This document shows, one piece after another, positions 15,555 to 20,146 of a stretch of DNA of 20,146 nt (position 1 is its first letter; each line of letters starts with the position of its first letter). The position numbers and the translations under genes are program-made. Location of the stretch: assembly GCA_964472265.1 (NCBI GenBank), contig CAYYJO010000039.1:1-20146 (forward strand), read 5' to 3'. Below the pieces are notes generated by a model that was given only the letters and a program-made list of their open reading frames with translations, had not been told where the DNA came from and did no database searches. Origin of the DNA: JAGNLA01 sp964472265. Lineage in GTDB: Bacteria; Caldisericota; Caldisericia; JAAYUI01.

Positions 15555-16394
15555 CTACAAACTTCGGTAATACTCCTGCATCCTGAGGGCGTCCTGTTCA
15601 AGGATCGGGCTTTCACAGATTATCGTTCCGGAGCAGTCGAAGGCCTTGAAAGCCTTGAAAAGCTCGCGCCACTTCATGTCCGACTCCTCAAGCGGTAGGT
15701 GTTTCCTTTCGCCCTTGGCTGTGTATTCGATTCCGGACATGTGCACGTGAAGGTCTTGCAAACCTTCGTCGCCTAGGGCTTTGTGCGTTGTTTCAAGAAC
15801 CTGGCAGAATTCGTCGTAAGAATTGAATTTTCCACCGCTTCTTGCGTGAAGGTGGGCAAAATCGATGGTTGGTCTTGTGTTTGGCAGCTCCTTGCTCAGC
15901 CTGAGTATCTCTTCAAGCGAGCCGTATTGAGTGCCTTTGCCGGTTGTTTCCGGTCTTAGAATTACGTTTGTTATCTTTTCTGATTCAAGCTGCTCGAGTA
16001 TTATTCTGAGGCTTTCGACAACAAGCCTGTGCGTTTCCTCTGGTGAGAGCGACTGATAGAACGCAGGATGGAAAACGACATTGCGTCCGCCAGCTTTTCC
16101 CAGGCACCAGCATGCCTTGTAGATTCTCTCGCGTGATTTCTCGATAACATCCTTTTCACCGGCCAGGTTTATGTAGTATGAACCATGGGCGGAGAGGATT
16201 ACTTTCGGTTCCTTATTTGATTCGTTGAGAGCGTCTGTGAGTGACTTGACGTTTGACATCGGCGGTGAACCCTGCACCCACTCAAGCTCGAGCGCACCGA
16301 GGCCAAGTTCGCGAACTCTTTTTATTGCGCCTGTTTTGTGTGGTTCGGTCGTTGAAAGCGGTGTTCCGCCTGTGCCAAAGATCAGTCCTTTCAT
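15555..16394 (-). CDS. TIM-barrel protein of the endonuclease IV / sugar isomerase superfamily
   Basis: This 279-aa protein resembles archaeal and bacterial Nfo-like TIM-barrel proteins (xylose isomerase-like/AP endonuclease 2 fold). Visible metal-site-type elements are LSAHGSYYINLAG (near 68-80, the HxxYxxNL motif of endonuclease IV), NVVFHPAFY (His near 108), ILRPETTGKGTQYGS (Glu near 148), PTIDFAHLHARSGG (Asp and His near 180-185), DLHVHMSGIEY (His near 217-219) and a late ICESPILE (Glu near 261). This order matches the zinc ligands of the endonuclease IV family, whose members cut DNA at abasic sites, so a repair role is plausible. Sugar isomerases share the fold, and this seems a divergent member rather than canonical Nfo. 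The ATG overlaps the dnaJ stop by 4 nt (ATGA), so it is translated with the chaperone operon. The stop is TAG. Confidence 0.78.
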   Translation of the reverse strand: MKGLIFGTGGTPLSTTEPHKTGAIKRVRELGLGALELEWVQGSPPMSNVKSLTDALNESNKEPKVILSAHGSYYINLAGEKDVIEKSRERIYKACWCLGKAGGRNVVFHPAFYQSLSPEETHRLVVESLRIILEQLESEKITNVILRPETTGKGTQYGSLEEILRLSKELPNTRPTIDFAHLHARSGGKFNSYDEFCQVLETTHKALGDEGLQDLHVHMSGIEYTAKGERKHLPLEESDMKWRELFKAFKAFDCSGTIICESPILEQDALRMQEYYRSL

Positions 16395-17479
16395 CTCTTC
16401 TTTTTCAACCCCGAAAGCTCTTCGAGAGCCGTTTTTTCTTTTGGCGTGAGTTTCTTTGGAATCTCAACCCTGAAGGTTATGACGTGGTCGCCTTTTCTTG
16501 AGCTGTTGAGCACTGGCATGCCTTTCCCCTTCAGAACCAGTGTGTCGCCGGGCTGGGTTCCTGATTTGACCGCTATTTTTTCCTTGCCGTCGATTGTGAA
16601 TATTGAAATGTCGGCCCCAAGCGCTGCCTCGTACATTGAGATGGTTACGGAACTGTGGAGTTCAGGACCCTCGCGCTCGAAAACCTTGTGATCCTTGATG
16701 TGCACGACAACGTAGAGATCACCGGTTGAACCGCCGTGTTTTCCAGCATCTCCCTGACCCCTGACCCTCACGCGCATTCCGTCTTCAATGCCGGCTGGGA
16801 TGTCAACTTCGATGTGATGGGTGTTTTTGACAACCGTCTGACCCATGCACTTCGGGCATTTGTCTTTGACATAGGTTCCCTGGCCGTGGCATTCCGGGCA
16901 GGTCTGGGCAGTCTGGAAAGTTCCAAAAATCGTTGATTGCGTGCGTTTTACCGTGCCCTTGCCGTTGCAGATGACACATTTTGTCGGCTTTGTCCCTGGA
17001 GCTGCGCCTGTTCCGCCACAATCCGGGCATTTGTCATACCTTGGAATCTCAAGAACAACCTTTTTGCCTGAGAACGCTTCCTCAAGGGTGATTGAAACCT
17101 CGGCCCTGAGATCGGCGCCTTCGTTGTTTGTGGTCTGGGTTCTGGTTCTTCCGCCGCCACCGCCGAAGAAGGTTTCAAAGACATCGCCAAAAGAGCCGAA
17201 ATCGTCTGTGAAGTTTACTCCTCCGCCAGGATAACCGCCGTAACCGCCGCTTGCGCCCGGTGGTGGGACTGAACCGAACTGGTCGTACTGAGCCTTCTTT
17301 TCCTTGTTGGAAAGAACGGAGTAGGCTTCATTGATCTCAGCCATCTTCTTTTCGGCGTCTTCTGCCTTGTTCGTGTCTGGATGGTACTGCCTGACCAGCT
17401 TCCTGTAAGAGCTTTTTATCTCGTCTTCAGAGGCACCCCTGGGAACACCAAGAATGTCGTAATAATCTTTTCCTGCCAT
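16391..17479 (-). CDS. dnaJ: DnaJ, Hsp40 co-chaperone (type I)
   Basis: DnaJ delivers unfolded proteins to DnaK and stimulates its ATPase. This 362-aa protein has a J domain with HPD at 33-35, a Gly/Phe-rich linker (about 66-115), a zinc region with cysteine pairs C151/C154, C168/C171, C194/C197 and C208/C211, and a C-terminal substrate domain. The fourth zinc repeat reads CPKCMGQT instead of CxxCxGxG, although both cysteines remain. ATG 17479 gives the family's usual N-terminus (MAGKDYYDILGV) and lies 1 nt after a predicted transcription start. TTG 17497 and ATG 17488 are alternatives but fit the family less well. It lies 69 nt downstream of dnaK, with a hairpin in the gap. The stop TGA overlaps the next ATG. 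Confidence 0.95.
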   Translation of the reverse strand: MAGKDYYDILGVPRGASEDEIKSSYRKLVRQYHPDTNKAEDAEKKMAEINEAYSVLSNKEKKAQYDQFGSVPPPGASGGYGGYPGGGVNFTDDFGSFGDVFETFFGGGGGRTRTQTTNNEGADLRAEVSITLEEAFSGKKVVLEIPRYDKCPDCGGTGAAPGTKPTKCVICNGKGTVKRTQSTIFGTFQTAQTCPECHGQGTYVKDKCPKCMGQTVVKNTHHIEVDIPAGIEDGMRVRVRGQGDAGKHGGSTGDLYVVVHIKDHKVFEREGPELHSSVTISMYEAALGADISIFTIDGKEKIAVKSGTQPGDTLVLKGKGMPVLNSSRKGDHVITFRVEIPKKLTPKEKTALEELSGLKKKR

Positions 17480-17486
17480 CACACCC

Positions 17487-17514
17487 ATTTTGGTCAATCA
17501 TGCCTTCAAGTCAA
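17487..17514 (-). promoter_or_regulatory. Putative dnaJ promoter overlapping the foot of the intergenic hairpin
   Basis: On the minus strand, TTGACT (17514-17509) and CAAAAT (17492-17487) are 16 bp apart. The start would be at 17480, one base before the dnaJ ATG. The -35 box begins at the base of the dnaK-dnaJ hairpin. This is a consensus match by eye only; the -10 box is imperfect. Confidence 0.35.
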
Positions 17515-17543
17515 GGAGGCAGGCGAACCTGCCTCCTGTTTTT
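17515..17543. terminator. Strong hairpin between dnaK and dnaJ (terminator or attenuator-like)
   Basis: A 9-bp perfect stem (GGAGGCAGG, 17515-17523, with its complement at 17528-17536) has a 4-nt loop that reads TTCG on the minus strand. The T-tract (TGTTTTTTT) is on the plus-strand side, where no plus-strand gene precedes it. In the dnaK direction the stem is followed by TTGACTTG, a poor U-tract, so it may act as a leaky attenuator or an mRNA-stabilising 3' end for dnaK. Confidence 0.6.
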
Positions 17544-17548
17544 TTGTG

Positions 17549-19408
17549 TTAGTCTCTTGCTCTGCCTTCGCCGTCAACTGTTGGGCCTTCACCTTCACCG
17601 TTTGGAGGCGGGGTCTGCTGCCCCTGATCCTGCGGTTGTTCCTGTGTTGGCGGTGTCTGCTGGCTCTTGTACATTTCCTGTCCAAGTTCCGAGAGCACCT
17701 TTTCAAGCTCGTTGAGCTTGGATTCGATGCCGTCGGTTTTGTCTTCCCTGACAAGCTGGTCAACTTCGTCGGCAAGCGTTGTCACGGCTGAAATCTTTGC
17801 CTCATCAACCTTACCTTTTGCGTCTGTTGCTGATTTCCTTGCAGAGTAGACGAGCGTGTCAGCCTTGTTCTTGAGTTCGACCTTTTCACGCCTTGCCTTG
17901 TCAGCGTTTGCGTACATCTCGGCTTCGCGTTTCATCTTCTCGATAGCGTCCTTGTCGAGCTTGTTTGCGTTCTCGATCCTTATGGACTGGCGCTTGCCGG
18001 TTGCCTTGTCGACAGCTGAAACATTCACGATTCCGTTGCTGTCGATCTCGTATGTGACTTCAACCTGCGGAACTCCCCTTGGTGCTGGCGGGATTCCGTC
18101 CAGGATGAACTTTCCAAGGCTCAGGTTGTCCTGCGCCATCGGTCTTTCACCCTGGAGCACGTTGATTTCGACTGACGGCTGGTTGTCGGATGCGGTTGAG
18201 AAAATCTGGGTCTGCTTGGTTGGGACAGGAGTGTTTCTCTCGATCATCTTTGTCAGGACTCCACCCATGGTCTCGATTCCGAGTGTGAGTGGTGTAACGT
18301 CGACGAGGACAACATCCTTTACGTCACCGGCGAGAACGGCTCCCTGAATGGCTGCGCCCATTGCGACGCATTCCATTGGGTCTATTCCACGTTCAACCTG
18401 CTTGCCCATGTAGTCTTCAACGAACTTGAGAACCATTGGCATTCTGGTTGGTCCGCCGACCATGATGATCTTGTCGATCTGGTTTGGTGAAAGTCCAGCG
18501 TCCTTGATGGCTCTTTCAAGTGGACCCCTGCAACGGTCGATGATCGGCTTTATGAGTGTTTCGAGCTTGGAACGCGTAATTGTGAGGGTGAGGTGCTTTG
18601 GTGCTCCGCTGCTGTCCTGAGCGATGAACGGGAGGTTTATCTGGGTCTCGAGGGTGGTTGAAAGCTCAATCTTTGCCTTCTCTGCAGCTTCCTTGAGCCT
18701 GAACGAGGCATCCTTGTTGCCTCTCAGGTCAATACCGGTTTCCCTCGAGAATTCGCTTGTGATGTAATCGATGAGAACGTTGTCCATGTCTGTTCCGCCA
18801 AGCTGTGTGTCGCCTGATGTTGAACGAACCTCGAAGACACCGTGTCCGAAATCCATGATTGTTACGTCGAGTGTGCCACCGCCAAGGTCAAAGACCATGA
18901 TTTTCATGTCCTGGCCGGTTTTATCCACACCAAAGGCAAGGGCAGCAGCTGTCGGTTCGTTGACGAGTCTTACGACCTCAAGGCCTGCAATTGATCCTGC
19001 ATCTTTTGTGGCCTGTCTCTGGTCATCGTTGAAGTATGCTGGCACTGTGATGACGGCTTTGCTAACCGGTTCACCGAGGTAGGCCTCTGCGTCCCTTTTG
19101 ATCTTCTGGAGGATGTACGAGGAAATCTGCTGCGGTGTGTATGTCTTGCCAAACAGGCTGACAGTCGTGTTCTGACCCATCTTCCTTTTGATTGCTGTGA
19201 TCGTGTTTTCTGGATTGAGGGCAGCCTGTCTCCTTGCCGGTTCACCAACCAGGAGCTGTCCGTCCTTTGTCATGGCCACGTATGACGGTGTGGTCTTTCC
19301 GCCGATTGAAACACCTTCGGCTGCAGGAACGATTGTCGGTTTTCCGCCGATGAGCACCGCCGCCGCACTGTTGCTTGTTCCAAGGTCAATTCCTATAATT
19401 TTACTCAT
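17549..19408 (-). CDS. dnaK: DnaK, Hsp70 chaperone
   Basis: This 619-aa ATP-dependent chaperone has all the Hsp70 landmarks: phosphate-1 motif IGIDLGTSNS, AYFNDDQRQATKDAG, phosphate-2 VFDLGGGTLDVT, adenosine motif MVGGPTRMP, the interdomain linker VVLVDVTPLTLG, the substrate-binding beta domain (VLQGERPMAQDN) and a helical lid. The N-terminal lobe lacks the about 23-residue insertion typical of Gram-negative DnaK (NPENTITAIKRKMGQ runs straight into FGKTYTPQQIS). GTSNSAAAV and GVSIGGK resemble archaeal and some deep-branching bacterial forms. The C-terminal tail (about 585-619) is Gln/Pro/Glu-rich and ends in GRARD rather than an EEVD- or DDDKK-like end. ATG 19408 overlaps the grpE stop (ATGA). 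An ATG at 19447 adds 13 residues not seen in the family and is rejected. Confidence 0.97.
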   Translation of the reverse strand: MSKIIGIDLGTSNSAAAVLIGGKPTIVPAAEGVSIGGKTTPSYVAMTKDGQLLVGEPARRQAALNPENTITAIKRKMGQNTTVSLFGKTYTPQQISSYILQKIKRDAEAYLGEPVSKAVITVPAYFNDDQRQATKDAGSIAGLEVVRLVNEPTAAALAFGVDKTGQDMKIMVFDLGGGTLDVTIMDFGHGVFEVRSTSGDTQLGGTDMDNVLIDYITSEFSRETGIDLRGNKDASFRLKEAAEKAKIELSTTLETQINLPFIAQDSSGAPKHLTLTITRSKLETLIKPIIDRCRGPLERAIKDAGLSPNQIDKIIMVGGPTRMPMVLKFVEDYMGKQVERGIDPMECVAMGAAIQGAVLAGDVKDVVLVDVTPLTLGIETMGGVLTKMIERNTPVPTKQTQIFSTASDNQPSVEINVLQGERPMAQDNLSLGKFILDGIPPAPRGVPQVEVTYEIDSNGIVNVSAVDKATGKRQSIRIENANKLDKDAIEKMKREAEMYANADKARREKVELKNKADTLVYSARKSATDAKGKVDEAKISAVTTLADEVDQLVREDKTDGIESKLNELEKVLSELGQEMYKSQQTPPTQEQPQDQGQQTPPPNGEGEGPTVDGEGRARD

Positions 19409-19926
19409 TTTTCTTCCTCCGTTGCTGCCTTCTGGCAAACCGAACATACTACCATCGCAGGCCTTATCAGCTCGTCACCGATGGCGTAACCCTTTCTGAT
19501 AACCTTGCATACTGTTCCTGTCGGCTGATCCGATGGTTCCTGACCTGCAAGCTCACATGAGTGCGGATCAAACATCGATCCAGTAGGGTCAACCTCAACA
19601 AGGCCAATCTGCTCCAAGGCTTTCTTAAGGCTGTTCATGATGAACTCCACCGAGGAGCGGTTGGAATCGTCACCTAGCATTGAATAGGCTCTTTCAAGGT
19701 CGTCGGCAACCGGCAGAAGGAATCTTGCGATTTCCTTCCTGGTCTTCGCGTCCTGCTGCGATTTCTCGCGTTCTGCGATGCGTTGCAGCCTGGCGTTGTC
19801 GCTGACCTGGTTGTAGAGGCTGGTTCTAAGCCTGGCAACTTCTTCCTCAAGCTCGGACACCTTTGCTGTGAGATCGTTTTCCGTTTCCGGGGTTACTGGT
19901 GCCTTGTTCTCAGTGTCGTCGTTCAT
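19405..19926 (-). CDS. grpE: GrpE, nucleotide exchange factor for DnaK
   Basis: GrpE releases ADP from DnaK. This 173-aa protein has an acidic, low-complexity N-terminus, a long coiled coil (about residues 16-65, VSELEEEVARLRTSLYNQVS...), the conserved RFLLPVADDLERA segment, and a beta-wing ending in the family signature (MFDPHSCELA ... GTVCKVIRKGYAIGDELIRPAMVVCSV). ATG 19926 was chosen because the frame further upstream (to 20034) runs through the predicted promoter; GAAGG lies several nt upstream. It is first in the operon grpE-dnaK-dnaJ-TIM barrel and is linked to dnaK by an ATGA overlap. No CIRCE (HrcA) inverted repeat is seen upstream, so control may differ from the HrcA/CIRCE pattern. 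Confidence 0.93.
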   Translation of the reverse strand: MNDDTENKAPVTPETENDLTAKVSELEEEVARLRTSLYNQVSDNARLQRIAEREKSQQDAKTRKEIARFLLPVADDLERAYSMLGDDSNRSSVEFIMNSLKKALEQIGLVEVDPTGSMFDPHSCELAGQEPSDQPTGTVCKVIRKGYAIGDELIRPAMVVCSVCQKAATEEEK

Positions 19927-19978
19927 CTCTGCCTTCTTTGCGTTTTTTGGCAGTCTCACCTTCTGACTGCTAAATCGT

Positions 19979-20006
19979 ATTTTAGGGAAGCACATTTTTT
20001 TGTCAA
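19979..20006 (-). promoter_or_regulatory. Putative promoter of the grpE-dnaK-dnaJ operon
   Basis: On the minus strand a perfect -35 TTGACA (20006-20001) and TAAAAT (19984-19979) are separated by 16 bp. The start would be near 19972, leaving a leader of about 46 nt. This is a housekeeping-type promoter; no sigma32-like CTTGAAA...CCCCAT box and no CIRCE element is visible. Confidence 0.6.
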
Positions 20007-20022
20007 CTCCCTTCCTTTTACC

Positions 20023-20050
20023 TTGACACCGCAAGGTGTGTTCATAAAAT
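20023..20050 (+). promoter_or_regulatory. Putative tRNA-His promoter
   Basis: TTGACA (20023-20028) and TAAAAT (20045-20050) are separated by 16 bp, the same boxes and spacing as the divergent grpE promoter. The predicted start is at about 20057, giving an 8-nt leader before G-1 of the tRNA. Confidence 0.65.
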
Positions 20051-20064
20051 TATCTGTGCTGTGC

Positions 20065-20142
20065 GGTGGATGTAGCTCAGTTGGTTAGAGCGCCAGTCTG
20101 TGGAACTGGAGGCCGGGGGTTCAAATCCCCTTATCCACCCCA
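20065..20142 (+). tRNA. tRNA-His (anticodon GTG)
   Basis: A full cloverleaf can be drawn. The acceptor stem pairs GTGGATG (20066-20072) with TATCCAC (20132-20138), the last pair being G-U. The D-arm is GCTC...GAGC. The anticodon stem is CCAGT/ACTGG with loop CTGTGGA, so the anticodon is GTG (20100-20102). The T-arm has the TTCAAAT loop. The discriminator is C (20139) and CCA (20140-20142) is encoded. G at 20065 can pair with the discriminator C, the extra G-1 diagnostic of tRNA-His. Confidence 0.97.
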
Positions 20143-20146
20143 TCCA

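Noticed and set aside
17480..17497. Earlier DnaJ starts at TTG 17497 or ATG 17488
   Set aside because: The family N-terminus begins at MAGKDYY, and the predicted -10 box overlaps the extension; AAGG before the TTG keeps it as a minor alternative.
19930..20022. CIRCE or sigma32-type heat-shock control element before grpE
   Set aside because: I looked for TTAGCACTC-N9-GAGTGCTAA and for CTTGAAA/CCCCAT-type boxes and found neither.
19927..20034. N-terminal 36-residue extension of GrpE
   Set aside because: The predicted promoter lies within it, the residues are basic and unlike GrpE, and ATG 19926 fits the family.

Overview
The window reads as chromosomal DNA from a bacterium of moderate GC. Bacterial signs are sigma70-type -35/-10 boxes, Shine-Dalgarno sites, intrinsic terminators and a tRNA gene with an encoded CCA. 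Several proteins have an archaeal or deep-branching flavour: a DnaK without the usual Gram-negative N-terminal insertion, a CXXXY-type CcmE, and an Nfo-like TIM-barrel protein. The secreted proteins (DUF11 repeats; PQQ-like propeller plus copper-amine-oxidase-N domain) are common in poorly cultured phyla. I cannot fix the phylum; Caldisericota-like or another candidate lineage is only a guess.

Layout. (1) 1-4972: a monocistronic 1532-aa secreted surface protein with its own promoter, strong RBS and strong terminator. It has an HExxH...E metallopeptidase-like signature, two DUF11 repeats and a PKD-like C-terminus. (2) 4985-6640: a secreted eight-blade PQQ-like propeller with a proline-rich linker and copper-amine-oxidase-N domain, interrupted by an in-frame TGA in blade 7; a bidirectional terminator follows. 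(3) 6665-8777, minus strand: thiolase and 3-hydroxybutyryl-CoA dehydrogenase, two consecutive steps of four-carbon acyl-CoA metabolism, with a promoter back to back with the next operon. (4) 8765-14833, plus strand: cytochrome c maturation genes ccmA-B-C-D-E-F, with no ccmG, ccmH or ccmI, followed by an overlapping secreted protein of unknown function. (5) 14838-15454: an unrecognised 199-aa protein. (6) 15555-20006, minus strand: grpE-dnaK-dnaJ chaperone operon, with an Nfo-like TIM-barrel gene overlapping the end of dnaJ. (7) 20023-20142, plus strand: tRNA-His, divergent from grpE.

The most interesting observations are the TGA inside an otherwise intact gene, sitting in the loop of a perfect inverted repeat; the minimal Ccm system with a cysteine-type heme chaperone; and a two-class pattern of gene starts. 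Genes with clear Shine-Dalgarno sites have leaders of about 25 nt or more. Four genes (4997, ccmA, 14855, dnaJ) have a predicted transcription start within about 0-3 nt of the start codon, suggesting leaderless mRNAs. Seven putative promoters share a 16-bp spacer. I see no CRISPR array, insertion sequence, prophage or defence system.
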